This document shows positions 1 through 8,818 of a stretch of 60,481 nucleotides of DNA, in pieces. The stretch comes from Myxococcales bacterium. Lineage in GTDB: Bacteria > Myxococcota_A > Polyangia > Polyangiales > Houyiibacteriaceae. Each line of letters opens with the position of its first letter. Positions within the stretch are counted from its first letter, which is position 1. The translations under genes were made by a program, and so were the position numbers. A model generated the notes under the pieces. It worked only from the letters and a program-made list of their open reading frames with translations, was not told the origin of the DNA and did no database searches. The stretch covers positions 1 through 60,481 of the forward strand of contig JAHELW010000003.1 of the NCBI GenBank assembly GCA_024643985.1, written 5' to 3'.

Positions 1-428
1 TCGCCCACGAAGCAGGTGCTCGACTGTTCGAGAACCACGGTCCCGGTAAGGGGCTCGAGCTGATCGAGGAGGTCGAGCACGCGGCCGGTCGAGAGCGAGA
101 TCGCGAAATCACCAGCGATCGGCCGGGCCGGTCGTTCCGAAAGAACAGCGGAGACCCGCGCCGCGCTGCCATGAGCAGCAGCCAAGGGCCGCACGAGCGG
201 GCGGTCGCGAACTTCGCGCGAGAGCTCGCGCAGAGGCTTCAGCACGGGAGGACCCAGAACCGCTTCGAGCGTCTCGTACTGGTCGCCCCACCACGCTTCC
301 TCGGGCTGCTGCGTTCGTCGATCGACACCCCGACTTCCCATCTGGTCGTTGGCTCGCTCGACAAAGATCTCGCAACCACCAAAGAAGCCGAGCTCATCGA
401 GCATCTCGGCGGCGTGGTTGCCGTTTGA
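1..428 (+). CDS. Host attachment family protein (AtsB-like), 3' part only
   Basis: The reading frame is open from the first complete codon at position 3 to the stop at 428, so about 141 C-terminal residues are visible and the start lies before the window. The visible protein contains ARLFENHGPGKGLELIEEVE, then AVANFARELAQRLQ, RLVLVAPPRFLGLLR and a C-terminal VVGSLDKDLATT. This is the signature of the family annotated as 'protein required for attachment to host cells' (Host_attach). The true biochemical role of that family is poorly known; plant attachment is only its historical name. It ends 45 bp before the CBS-domain gene on the same strand and is probably co-transcribed with it. In other bacteria such genes often sit near stress and CBS genes (family knowledge). 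Family assignment is firm, function is not. Confidence 0.85.
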   Translation, partial: AHEAGARLFENHGPGKGLELIEEVEHAAGRERDREITSDRPGRSFRKNSGDPRRAAMSSSQGPHERAVANFARELAQRLQHGRTQNRFERLVLVAPPRFLGLLRSSIDTPTSHLVVGSLDKDLATTKEAELIEHLGGVVAV

Positions 429-473
429 GAGGCGTTCGCTGGACGAGCGCATGAACATGATGAGGTAAACCAC

Positions 474-1238
474 ATGGCCAACTTCGAAACTCCCGTCACC
501 GAGTACATGTCCGCTCCCGTCGAGACCGTGACCATCGGGGAGAGCTTGCTCGCTGCGAACGAGCTCTTTGCAGGTCAGGGAGTCAGCGCGCTCGGTGTCG
601 TGAACGACGAAGGCGAGCTCAAGGGCGTGATCTCGCGGACCGACGTGCTTCACGCTGCCGTGTACACGCACGGAGAGACCTTTCGGGTGCCGGATCGCGC
701 AGTCGAGGAGCTGATGAAGTCGCCTGCTCTGCAGGTCGGTTCTACTGCGCCCCTATCGGAAGCCGCCAAGCTCATGCTCAAGAACCACGTTCACCGTGTT
801 TTCATCACCGAGAGCGGTAGGCCTGTTGGCGTCGTGTCGACGCGCGACCTCATGCGCGCGGTGCGAGAAAAGCGGCTCAAGACGCCGATCTCCGAGATCG
901 CCTCTGGGTCGGTCGTCAAAGTGAAGGCCGACGATCCGATTGCGCTAGCCGTCGATCGCCTCGATCTCTCGAACAAGCACGGCCTCGTCGTCGTCGAGGG
1001 CGGCTTTCCGGTTGGCATCTTCGATCAGGCGTGTGCGTTGCAGTCCCGTCGGCTGCCGCCGCACACCGCGGTCGAGCACGCGATGGATGTTCGCATTCTG
1101 ATCTTGCCCCGCGAGATCGGCATGGGCCGCGCGGCAGAGCAGGCGCTCAGCATGAACGTTCGCCGAATCCTGATCGAAGACGATCGAGGCGTCATCGGCA
1201 TCGTCGGCGGCCTCGATTTCGCCCGAGTGATGGGCTGA
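474..1238 (+). CDS. Four-CBS-domain protein (two Bateman modules)
   Basis: This is a 254-residue cytoplasmic protein made only of CBS repeats: about residues 8-60, 75-125, 137-185 and 197-252. Each carries the usual VxxVxD/TRxDxxRA-type endings, for example GVISRTDVLHA, GVVSTRDLMRAV and GIVGGLDFARVM. CBS pairs generally bind adenine nucleotides and sense energy state; no ligand can be read from the sequence. The ATG at 474 follows GATGAGGT at a suitable distance. It lies directly downstream of the host-attachment-family gene and faces the glycogen operon across a 634-bp gap rich in inverted repeats. No enzymatic domain is attached, so it is probably a stand-alone sensor or regulator. The partner is unknown. 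Confidence 0.9.
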   Translation: MANFETPVTEYMSAPVETVTIGESLLAANELFAGQGVSALGVVNDEGELKGVISRTDVLHAAVYTHGETFRVPDRAVEELMKSPALQVGSTAPLSEAAKLMLKNHVHRVFITESGRPVGVVSTRDLMRAVREKRLKTPISEIASGSVVKVKADDPIALAVDRLDLSNKHGLVVVEGGFPVGIFDQACALQSRRLPPHTAVEHAMDVRILILPREIGMGRAAEQALSMNVRRILIEDDRGVIGIVGGLDFARVMG

Positions 1239-1340
1239 GCCGGAGAATCGGTCGCGACGCCCGTGCTCGCGAGCGGGACCCGGTCGCTCCGCACCCCCCA
1301 CTCGCTGTGCTGGGCATCCCGACCGATTCCCCTGCTCACC

Positions 1341-1409
1341 CAAGGGACAGTCTCCCCCCTCCAGACCCCCCTGATTCCAACTACTTACGACCCACACCGC
1401 GAAAACCCG
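1341..1409 (-). repeat. Dispersed 69-bp repeat, copy A (left arm)
   Basis: Read on the minus strand this copy begins CGGGTTTTCGCGGTGTGGGT, continues CGTAAGT, and ends with a purine-rich stretch and TGTCCCTTG. The first 27 bases are identical to copy B at 1807-1876 and about 80% of the whole length matches. A third copy lies at 40621-40689. The two copies here face each other, so they form the arms of a large inverted repeat. Confidence 0.8.
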
Positions 1410-1432
1410 AATTTCGCCCCGCATACGGGGCA

Positions 1433-1608
1433 CGGAAAAAACACGACGCGGGCCTGCGCGGAGCGGGAGCGCCTGCAAATGCGGCCCGTAAGATTGGAGA
1501 TGTAGGCCGCGCACGCGCTCCCTCGGGCTGCGCGCCAATCGCCGGTGGTTGCTGGTGTGGCGATTGTCACTTGGCACGTCCGCTCCGACCCACGTCGTGT
1601 TTTTTCCG
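1433..1608. repeat. Inner inverted repeat (16-bp perfect arms)
   Basis: CGGAAAAAACACGACG at 1433-1448 is the exact reverse complement of 1593-1608. Flanking bases on both sides (GC-rich CGCTCCG and GCCCC blocks) also partly match, so the arm is an imperfect inverted repeat of about 35 bp. It is nested inside the outer 69-bp arms, which makes chance similarity unlikely. Confidence 0.75.
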
Positions 1609-1806
1609 AGCCCCTAGGCAGACCGTTTTGCCCCTACTCAGGCGGGCGGGATGCAGGCGGAAGCGCGAGCCCGAAGGGCGAAGCCCGGCGCGCATGCGCC
1701 GCCAAGCCCGAAGGGCGCGGAGGGAGGATTACGGGTGGGGGTGGGTGGGTCGGATATAACTAAACCAAACCACGCCCCCAACTCAGCAACCATCCCCCAC
1801 GTCATC

Positions 1807-1876
1807 CGGGTTTTCGCGGTGTGGGTCGTAAGTGGCTGAAAAGAGGCGGGTTTTGGAGGGGGAGAATGTCCCCTAG
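1807..1876 (+). repeat. Dispersed 70-bp repeat, copy B (right arm)
   Basis: It starts CGGGTTTTCGCGGTGTGGGT, runs through CGTAAGTGGCTGAAAAGAGG and a GGTTTTGGAGGGGG block, and ends TGTCCCCTAG. The last few bases overlap the stop codon end of the glycogen synthase-phosphorylase gene on the other strand. It aligns with copy A in inverted orientation and with copy C upstream of the TonB-dependent receptor. Confidence 0.8.
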
Positions 1877-4800
1877 AGCCATTTTTGGATGTGCATGCCT
1901 AGGGCGGCGGGTCTCATGGGGGAGCGGTCTTTCGGGCGCACTCGGAATCTCAGCTCGTGACCGCCGCTTGCCTGCACCGCGAAGGCGCCCCGCCAGGTGC
2001 TGCGGTCGTGGTTGCCCTCGCCCTCGAAGGGAACCACGAGCCGGGTGGACAGATCCTGCATGCGACTGCCGAACGTCACGACTGCCTCGACGTCGAGCTC
2101 CCTTGCATCGAGCCCAGGGTGCTGAAGGCTGACCTCCGCGGACACGTTGGTGCCTACGACGACCTCGTCGCCGCTCAAGCCGCCAAAGCGGACGCTTTCC
2201 ATCGCGATGTTGTTCCAGTGGGTGCGCATGTCCTCCGCCAGATCCGCGAGTGCAAACAGCGGACGGTAGTTGCTGTCGCGAAGCGCGACCGCGTCTTGCA
2301 TGGCCGGCTCGTAAAACATGTCCGCATAGTTCGTCACCATTCGGCGAGCCGAAAAGCGAGGGATGATGCTCGACATGCTCGCCTTCATGCGTTCCACCCA
2401 CGCCACGGGCACGTCTTCCTGGTTCCGGTCGTGGTACATGGGAAGAATCTCACCCTCGAGGAGCGCCATGGTGGCCGCGCGGTCGTAAGCGCTTGGATCG
2501 TGGATGGTTGCGGGCGGGAGATCGATCACCCAGCCGTTGTCGCCCCGGTAGCCCTCGAGCCACCACCCATCGTCGACGCTCAGATTCAAGCACCCGTTCA
2601 TGGCCGCCTTCATTCCCGACGTCCCGCTCGCCTCGAGCGGCCGAGTGGGCGTGTTGAGCCAGACGTCGCAGCCCGCGACCATTCGGCGGGCCTCGTCGAT
2701 CGAGTAGTCCTCGAGGAAGATGACCCTGCCGGCGAGATCGGGATGTTTGGCCGCCTTGTAAACCCGCTGCAGCAGGGCTTGGCCGTGGCCGTCCGCCGGG
2801 TGTGCCTTCCCGGCGTAGACCATCATGGCGCCGGGGTTGCTCCCGAGGAGCTTGGCGAGCCTCTCGGGGTCGCTGAGGAGCAGATCCGCGCGCTTGTACG
2901 GTGCGAAGCGACGTGCGAATCCAATCAAGAGACGATCTTCGTCGAGCTGGTCGAGGACGTCCCGCAGCAACGAAAGATCTTCCCGCCGGCGACTCCAGGT
3001 CTGCGTCAGGTGTTCCTTGAGCCACTCGATGAAGTCGGCGCGAAGCTCGCGGTGGATCGACCAGATCTCACTGGGATCATGCTCGCGCAGCCACTCCCAC
3101 TGAAAGCGATCTTCGATGCTATTGCGCCAATCGTGGCCCATCTGCCGCTCGAAGAGCCTTTGCCAGCGCGGGGCCACCCAAGTCGAGACGTGCACGCCGT
3201 TGGTGATGTGGGTGCTTGGAACGTCGTCGGAATCATCGAGCTCCGGATAGAACTGCCGGAACATGTGGCGAGCAACCTCACCGTGCTTCGCGCTGACTCC
3301 GTTGATGCGCTCCGAGTTCCTGACGGCAAGCGCGGTCGTCCCAAACTCGTTCGGCGAGCCGTTCGGCGTGTGTCCCATCGCCATGAGACGCGGCCAGTCC
3401 ATTCGCAGCACCCGTTCGAAGCGTGCGAGATACGGTCGCACCATTTCCTCTGGAAAATGGTCGTGACCGGCGGCGACCGGCGTGTGCGTCGTGAAAACCG
3501 TCGTGTTGCGGATGTACTCCAGCGCTTCTTGTGACCGGAGGCCATGCCTTTGAATCAAGTGCGCGGCCCTTGCGATCAGCAAGAATGCGCTGTGGCCTTC
3601 GTTCATGTGAAAAACGTCCGGGTCGATGTCGAGCTCCGTCAACATCTGGTAGCCACCGAGGCCGAGGATAATCTCCTGTCGCAAACGGTGGGCCAAGTCG
3701 CCAGCGTAGAGGCGATTCGTAATCGCGCGATCTTCCGGTCGGTTTTCGGGGAGGTTGGTATCCAACAGAAACAGCGGCACCCGCCCGACCTGGAGCTGCC
3801 ATGCGGAAACCTGGACCTGACCTGTCGGCAGGGGCACCGTCACTTTGAGCGGCGCGTACTGCCCCGCCATCACCGGCCGAAAGGGTGGGCTTCCAAAGTC
3901 GTTGGTGTCGCCGAGGTCCTCCTGTCGACCGTCACGATCGATCATCTGGTGGAAGTAACCGTCGTGGTAGGCAAGCCCAACGGCGCACAATGGGATCCCC
4001 AAGTCGCTCGCGGCCTTGAGATGATCGCCTGCGAGGATTCCCAGGCCGCCCGAGTAGAGCTTCAGAAACCCGGCGATGCCGAACTCCATGCAGAAGTACG
4101 CAATCCTCGGATCTTCAACCTTGGTTCCGTCGACCATCTCAGCATGAAAGCGCCTGACGGCCTCGACGTACTCCTCGTCGATCGCCAAATCCATCAAGCG
4201 GTCGGGCTTGACTTGGTCGAGCAGCGCGTGTGGGTTCTCTTTGAGCCTGAACCAGAGCTCTGGGTCGATCCGCTTGAAGAGCGAAGCGACCTCGGGGTGC
4301 CATCGCCACCACAGGTTGGAAGCAATGTCCTGGAGCGGCTGGAGCTCGTCCGGCATCGCGTTCGCGACCGTGAACGTACGGGTGTACGGCGCCGCTACCT
4401 CTCCCTCCTTGGCGGGCGGCTTCACGAACAGGCCGAAGACTCCAGAGCTGTCGCTGCTGGGTGCCGCCGAGGGCACGCTCAGCCGTTCCATCGGGAGCTC
4501 TTTCCGCCGCGCCGCACCGGCAGCGAGGGCGCGGTGGTGGGCGTCCTCGTAGTGCTCCATGAAGTTCGACCAGTCGGTCAGCTCGGCCGTGCGCAGCGAG
4601 GCCGCGCGCAGTGAGTCCCGGCGGTCGGGAGTCAGGTCGATGAATTCGAGCAACGCCTTCTTCAGCGAGTTGCTGACCTCTTCGAAGGGCACGCCTTCAC
4701 GCGCGAGGACGCGGACTCCAGTGCTGTTGCCATCGCCCTGCGCCGCGACCCACCGACCGAAGCCCGCTCGATCGGTGGTGATCGCGGGAACGCCGAAAGC

Positions 4801-6126
4801 CACGGCCTCGAGCGGGGTGTAGCCCCACGGTTCGTAGAACGAGGGAAACACGCCGAGGTCCGCGCCCGGAAGCAGGTCCCAGTACTTGTGCCGGATCAGC
4901 GGGTCCGTTCCGTCCAGATAGATGGGAACGTGTACGACGTGGACCTTCGCGCCAGGGCGGTTGTCGATGCCGAGCGCGTTCAGCTGGTTCGTAATCGGGT
5001 CGTTGGGTTCGTCGACAAGGTCGTGAGTACATCGCAGCGGCGACGTCGACCCTGCGCCGTAAGCGCGATCCCAGAGCTCACGCTTCGGTTCGGCATGTCC
5101 CGCGGGAAGCATCGCGTACGCGATGACTCTCTTACCATCGCGCGCGGCCAGATCCTCCGCGAGGCTCGACGCCGCGTCGAGATAGACATCGACGCCCTTG
5201 TTCACGTACTCGTAGCGGCCTGCCAGAGCGAACACGAGAGTGTTTTCTCGATCGTACTGGTCCCCCGTCGTCAGCTCCGCGAGCTTGAAGAGCTCCTCGC
5301 GGGCGCTCTGCCGCTGCTCCTCCGTGACGGGCTTCGCCCCGAAACCGTTCGGTAGCACGACGTCCGGCCTTCTGCCGAGGAGGTGCTCGCACTCGAGTGC
5401 CGTGATTTCGCTCACCGTCGTGAACACGTCGGCCTCTCGGGCGGCGACGGTTTCCATGGAATGCTTCGAGGAGACCTCGAGCTCTTTGGCTGCCGATTCG
5501 GGGTCGATGCTCTCGAGAGATCGGTAAAAATGCGGATCGGCGCGACGGCCTGCAAGCGACCGCCCGAGCATGGTGGCGTGCGTCGTGAAGACCGTACCGA
5601 TGTCAGGCGCCGCCGTCTGCAGATGCAGGATCGCGCCCGCCGACATCCACTCGTGGGCCTGCACGAGCGCGGTCTGCCGCGCCGGAAGAAGAAACCGATC
5701 GCGAATGAGCTCGATGATCACGCCCGCGCCGTACGCAAACAGGACCGGGTCGTAGTAGTCCCATGCACCGAAGAGCGAATCGAGCGCATACCGCTCCCAG
5801 TACGTGCCGAGGATTTCGTCTTTTCGCGAGTAGAGGTTGGAGTGGTTGATCAGCAGACAGCGGGGCTCGCCTGGAACCAGCCAACGGCCCATTTGTACAT
5901 TCACCTCGTGATCGCGGAGCGCGAGCTCGAGGTCGGGGTTCCAGACGTCTGACCGAAACTCCGGTGCCACGCCTTCCGTACGAGGAACGTCAGGGCCGAT
6001 CGCGATGTAGCCGTCCTCGCCGTGCCGCTGCTGAACCTCCGGAACGCGGCTTGCCAACACGGTGTGGATTCCACCCACCATGTTGCAGACCTCCCAAGAG
6101 ATCTCGAAGAACACCGACCTGCTCAT
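1873..6126 (-). CDS. Fused glycogen synthase (GT3) - alpha-glucan phosphorylase (GT35)
   Basis: One uninterrupted frame of 1417 residues. Residues about 1-590 resemble eukaryote-type GT3 glycogen synthase: the start MSRSVFFEISWEVCNMVGGI, then TTHATMLGR, PNGF and the FPSFYEPWGYTPLE donor-site block. After a Ser/Pro-rich linker, residues about 630-1417 are a short-type GT35 phosphorylase: NLWWRWHPE, IAYFCMEFGI, HTPVAAGHDHF, TNGVHVSTW, FARRFAPYKRA and the pyridoxal-phosphate lysine motif EASGTSGMK near residue 1165. The protein would therefore both extend glycogen and release glucose-1-phosphate. The in-frame extension upstream of 6126 overlaps the GH57 gene and has no family similarity. The ATG overlaps the GH57 stop as ATGA, so it is the last gene of the glycogen operon. 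I see no frameshift that could have fused two genes artificially, because the linker reads cleanly. Confidence 0.92.
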   Translation of the reverse strand: MSRSVFFEISWEVCNMVGGIHTVLASRVPEVQQRHGEDGYIAIGPDVPRTEGVAPEFRSDVWNPDLELALRDHEVNVQMGRWLVPGEPRCLLINHSNLYSRKDEILGTYWERYALDSLFGAWDYYDPVLFAYGAGVIIELIRDRFLLPARQTALVQAHEWMSAGAILHLQTAAPDIGTVFTTHATMLGRSLAGRRADPHFYRSLESIDPESAAKELEVSSKHSMETVAAREADVFTTVSEITALECEHLLGRRPDVVLPNGFGAKPVTEEQRQSAREELFKLAELTTGDQYDRENTLVFALAGRYEYVNKGVDVYLDAASSLAEDLAARDGKRVIAYAMLPAGHAEPKRELWDRAYGAGSTSPLRCTHDLVDEPNDPITNQLNALGIDNRPGAKVHVVHVPIYLDGTDPLIRHKYWDLLPGADLGVFPSFYEPWGYTPLEAVAFGVPAITTDRAGFGRWVAAQGDGNSTGVRVLAREGVPFEEVSNSLKKALLEFIDLTPDRRDSLRAASLRTAELTDWSNFMEHYEDAHHRALAAGAARRKELPMERLSVPSAAPSSDSSGVFGLFVKPPAKEGEVAAPYTRTFTVANAMPDELQPLQDIASNLWWRWHPEVASLFKRIDPELWFRLKENPHALLDQVKPDRLMDLAIDEEYVEAVRRFHAEMVDGTKVEDPRIAYFCMEFGIAGFLKLYSGGLGILAGDHLKAASDLGIPLCAVGLAYHDGYFHQMIDRDGRQEDLGDTNDFGSPPFRPVMAGQYAPLKVTVPLPTGQVQVSAWQLQVGRVPLFLLDTNLPENRPEDRAITNRLYAGDLAHRLRQEIILGLGGYQMLTELDIDPDVFHMNEGHSAFLLIARAAHLIQRHGLRSQEALEYIRNTTVFTTHTPVAAGHDHFPEEMVRPYLARFERVLRMDWPRLMAMGHTPNGSPNEFGTTALAVRNSERINGVSAKHGEVARHMFRQFYPELDDSDDVPSTHITNGVHVSTWVAPRWQRLFERQMGHDWRNSIEDRFQWEWLREHDPSEIWSIHRELRADFIEWLKEHLTQTWSRRREDLSLLRDVLDQLDEDRLLIGFARRFAPYKRADLLLSDPERLAKLLGSNPGAMMVYAGKAHPADGHGQALLQRVYKAAKHPDLAGRVIFLEDYSIDEARRMVAGCDVWLNTPTRPLEASGTSGMKAAMNGCLNLSVDDGWWLEGYRGDNGWVIDLPPATIHDPSAYDRAATMALLEGEILPMYHDRNQEDVPVAWVERMKASMSSIIPRFSARRMVTNYADMFYEPAMQDAVALRDSNYRPLFALADLAEDMRTHWNNIAMESVRFGGLSGDEVVVGTNVSAEVSLQHPGLDARELDVEAVVTFGSRMQDLSTRLVVPFEGEGNHDRSTWRGAFAVQASGGHELRFRVRPKDRSPMRPAALGMHIQKWL

Positions 6127-7325
6127 ATACGAATCCGCTTCTCCGCCGGGGCTAGAACCGAGAGCTTCAAATCTTTCAGGACGTTCATGTAATGAATGAA
6201 AGCATCGTAGGGGCCCTCGTAGGGGCTGAAATAGTCGTGCACCTCCCCGTCGGACGCGGATTTCGTGGCCATGTAATAGAAATGGTCGGAAGTCTGCAAG
6301 CGTCTCCACAAAGCGAGCAAATGGGAGTTGTTTCGTTGCCGAATTGCCTCTCCCAGCGAGTAGATCTCCGCAAGGGCCCGCTGCTGCATTTCATTGCCGC
6401 GCCAGGCGCTGATGTCGCGGGCCTCGTCGGCCCACGACACCGTGCGGTGAAACGGGAGCTCTCCGAGGGCAGGGTAGCGGTCGATGGCCTGGCTCGGCGT
6501 CAGGATGTCCCAGTGAGGATGCGTGAAGAGCAGATCCGGCAGGTGCTCGAGGAACTCGAATATTCCCGTCTCCTTCCACTGATGCTCTCCAAAGGTCTCG
6601 TAGTCCATGAAGAGATTGATCACATCGCCGGCGCCGCTGTGCCCATGCACCCAGCGAGCGAACTTGTCGGCCGTCAGTGGGTACTCGTTCCACGCCCGGT
6701 TCGAGAAACGAAACGCGATGTCGTCCGACAGCTTGTAGTTCTTCGTCAATAGCCGCATCTCGCGACCCGCAACCCGATAGACGAAGTTCGGGCTGCGCCA
6801 GTCCAAGACGTCATCTGCGCCTTCACAGATCATCCCGTCGAAACCGAGGTCCGCGATGAGCTGCCCGATCTGGTCATTGTAGATGAGCTCGGTATTCCGA
6901 AAGATCCGGGGCGTTTGGCCGAACTCTTCCTCGACGAGCTTCATCTGCAGATCGATCTGCGCTTTGTACTCTTCCTCGTCGTACAGTGCTGCGAGGCTGT
7001 GATAGTAGGTTTCCGCGACGAACTCGACTGCGCCGGTCTTCGCGAGGCGAACGAAGCTGTCCATGACCTCCGGCACGTATCGCTTCATCTGCTCGATCGC
7101 GACTCCCGTGACGGCGTACGAAATCCGAAAGCGGCCGTCCGTGCGCTCGATCAATCGAAGCATCGATTCGTTTGCAGGCAAGTAGCACTTGTCGGCGACC
7201 TTTCGCATGACCTCGGCGTTGAGCTTGTCGTCGAAGTATTCGTGGTCGCGGCCCACCTGAAGCGCGCCGTAGGGCTTCAGTCGATACGGTTGGTGGACTT
7301 CGAAATAGAAACAGACCGACGGCAT
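6123..7325 (-). CDS. GH57 family glycoside hydrolase (alpha-amylase/glucanotransferase type)
   Basis: A 400-residue cytoplasmic protein starting MPSVCFYFEVHQPYRLKPY, the canonical GH57 opening with the HQP motif. Further GH57 features are RISYAVTG, ETYYHSLAAL, the glutamate region FRNTELIYND (candidate nucleophile) and FMDYETFGEHQW (candidate acid/base aspartate). The C-terminal part contains the helical segment usual for this family. It probably acts on alpha-1,4-glucans as amylase or 4-alpha-glucanotransferase; branching activity cannot be excluded. The start at 7325 is two bases from the stop of the GT4 gene, and its stop overlaps the start of the synthase-phosphorylase, indicating translational coupling within the glycogen operon. 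Confidence 0.9.
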   Translation of the reverse strand: MPSVCFYFEVHQPYRLKPYGALQVGRDHEYFDDKLNAEVMRKVADKCYLPANESMLRLIERTDGRFRISYAVTGVAIEQMKRYVPEVMDSFVRLAKTGAVEFVAETYYHSLAALYDEEEYKAQIDLQMKLVEEEFGQTPRIFRNTELIYNDQIGQLIADLGFDGMICEGADDVLDWRSPNFVYRVAGREMRLLTKNYKLSDDIAFRFSNRAWNEYPLTADKFARWVHGHSGAGDVINLFMDYETFGEHQWKETGIFEFLEHLPDLLFTHPHWDILTPSQAIDRYPALGELPFHRTVSWADEARDISAWRGNEMQQRALAEIYSLGEAIRQRNNSHLLALWRRLQTSDHFYYMATKSASDGEVHDYFSPYEGPYDAFIHYMNVLKDLKLSVLAPAEKRIRI

Positions 7326-7327
7326 GA

Positions 7328-8818
7328 TTAACCTCGACTCCGTAGAACGGACTCGTAGAGGGGTACGAGCTTTTCCGCAGCAGCATCCCAATGGATGTGC
7401 CGTATCTCTTCTCTCGCGCGCTCGATGATGGTCCGGCGGAGCTCCGGAAGCTCCAAGAGCGCCACGATTTGGCTGGCCATCTTCTCGACGTCCCAGAAGT
7501 CGACCTTCAGCGCATTTCTGAGGATCTCCGAGACCCCGGACTGTTTCGACACGATCACGGGCCGGTCGTAGCTCATCGCTTCGAGCGGAGCTATGCCAAA
7601 CGGCTCCGAAACGGACGGCATCACGTACACGTCCGCCGTCGAAAAAGCCCGCTCGATTTCCGCTCCTTTCAACCATCCGGGAAAGCGGAACGACTCGGTG
7701 ATACCCAAATCGTCGACTAGGGCCTCCATGCGCGGGAGCATGTCGCCCGAGCCTGCCATGACGAAGACCGCGTCCGGAACCTGGCTGAGCACGCGCGCTG
7801 CCGCCTGAACGAAGTACTCGGGGCCTTTTTGAAAGGTCACTCGGCCCAAGAACAAGACGACCGGCCCGCTCGACGCGCGCTGCTCGGTGTAGGCGCGAAC
7901 CGTTTCCCGGGCGTAGACGCCGTTGTGCACGACCGATATCTTGTCGAGCGGCGTGTGGTGCACCCGGTTGATCAGGCCACGTGTGTAGTAGCTGACCGCG
8001 ATGACGCGCGTTGCAGCCTCGAGTCCCTGGTGCTCGAGGCTGACGATGTCCTTGTCGGCTCCGTGACCGGCGCGGTCGTATTCGAGGCTGTGCACGTGAA
8101 CGAGAAGCGGGGCTCCGGCGCGCTGAGCGACCTCGATCCCCGCCGGGAAAGTCATCCAATCGTGGGCATGGACGAGATCGTATTTCTGACCGGAAACGCG
8201 TCGCGCAGAAGCCATGGCGTAGCGGGCCACCTCGGCGAAGAGGTCCTCGCCGTAGTGGGCGCCTTCGCTCGGCTCCTCGTCATAGGAGAGATCGTCTCCC
8301 GGAACGTGCACGTGCTCGAGCCGAGCGATTTCCCGTGGCGGGCCGGGCAAGGCAGGATGCACCTCGGCGCTCGTGATCTCCTCGCGCTCCTTCTCGGAAA
8401 CGAGAGTTGTCTCGAGCAGCTCTCGATAAGTCGATGGATCCAGATACGGCTTCAGCATCGCCGGGACGCTGAGCGTCCGGACCGCCGACTGGTCGGTGGA
8501 TTTCCGACCGGCTCGGGCGGCCTCGAGCGCAGCCGTGAAGAGCGGATCGGTGCCGAGGGCCGGCTCGGCGGCAATCAGCGCGGCAAACGGCTCCAACGTC
8601 TCCGGCTCGAGCGGGACTCGGTACCCTCCGTCGGACCATGCCGACGCGGCGCCGAGAAGATGCATGTGGGGCGCGTCTTCCTCGCCGTAGAGCCTCGGAA
8701 CGAGAAAGTCGATTTCGACGCCGCGGCGTGCAAGCGCCGTCGTCAGTCCCTCGCATGCCGTTCCGAGACCGCCGCTGATGTGCGGCGGATACTCCCAGCC
8801 GAGCATGAGAACCTTCAT
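7328..8818 (-). CDS. GT4 family glycosyltransferase (bacterial/archaeal glycogen synthase-like)
   Basis: A 496-residue protein starting MKVLMLGWEYPPHISGGLG, the nucleotide-sugar-transferase opening with the GGLG loop. The N-terminal domain holds DLVHAHDWMTFPAG. The C-terminal GT-B domain starts at VVLFLGRVTFQKGPEYF and has the donor-binding E-x7-E motif in SEPFGIAPLEAMSYDRPVIV. It may synthesise linear glucan, possibly a second synthase beside the GT3 domain; acceptor and donor are not readable. An insertion of about 100 residues (roughly 85-185) lies between N-terminal strands. It overlaps the debranching-enzyme gene by four bases (ATGA) and precedes the GH57 gene by two. Confidence 0.88.
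   Translation of the reverse strand: MKVLMLGWEYPPHISGGLGTACEGLTTALARRGVEIDFLVPRLYGEEDAPHMHLLGAASAWSDGGYRVPLEPETLEPFAALIAAEPALGTDPLFTAALEAARAGRKSTDQSAVRTLSVPAMLKPYLDPSTYRELLETTLVSEKEREEITSAEVHPALPGPPREIARLEHVHVPGDDLSYDEEPSEGAHYGEDLFAEVARYAMASARRVSGQKYDLVHAHDWMTFPAGIEVAQRAGAPLLVHVHSLEYDRAGHGADKDIVSLEHQGLEAATRVIAVSYYTRGLINRVHHTPLDKISVVHNGVYARETVRAYTEQRASSGPVVLFLGRVTFQKGPEYFVQAAARVLSQVPDAVFVMAGSGDMLPRMEALVDDLGITESFRFPGWLKGAEIERAFSTADVYVMPSVSEPFGIAPLEAMSYDRPVIVSKQSGVSEILRNALKVDFWDVEKMASQIVALLELPELRRTIIERAREEIRHIHWDAAAEKLVPLYESVLRSRG

Larger units (their letters stand above)
1239..1872. other. 634-bp convergent noncoding region rich in inverted repeats
   Basis: This gap lies between the ends of the CBS gene and the glycogen synthase-phosphorylase gene. 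I see no convincing gene: frames open here give low-complexity Arg/Gly/Pro protein. It contains two copies of a 69-70-bp repeat in opposite orientation at its edges, a 16-bp perfect inverted pair inside them, a short hairpin around 1416-1431 and two AGCCCGAAGGGCG motifs near 1670-1720. The arrangement could be a non-autonomous mobile element, a pair of REP-type repeats or a bidirectional terminator region. Nothing decides between these. Confidence 0.7.

Noticed and set aside
1657..1720. Short tandem AGCCCGAAGGGCG motifs considered as a CRISPR-like array
   Set aside because: Only two copies, no regular spacers and no cas genes; they are simple GC-rich palindromic motifs.
1957..3534. Long open frame (525 codons) on the plus strand inside the glycogen synthase-phosphorylase gene
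   Set aside because: It is antisense to a gene with clear GT35 motifs; its protein is Arg/Val/His-rich without any family motif, as expected from codon bias in GC-rich DNA.
7326..8159. In-frame N-terminal extension of the GH57 gene
   Set aside because: It overlaps the conserved C-terminal domain of the GT4 gene in another frame and has no similarity; the GH57 family starts at MPSVCFYFEVHQPY.
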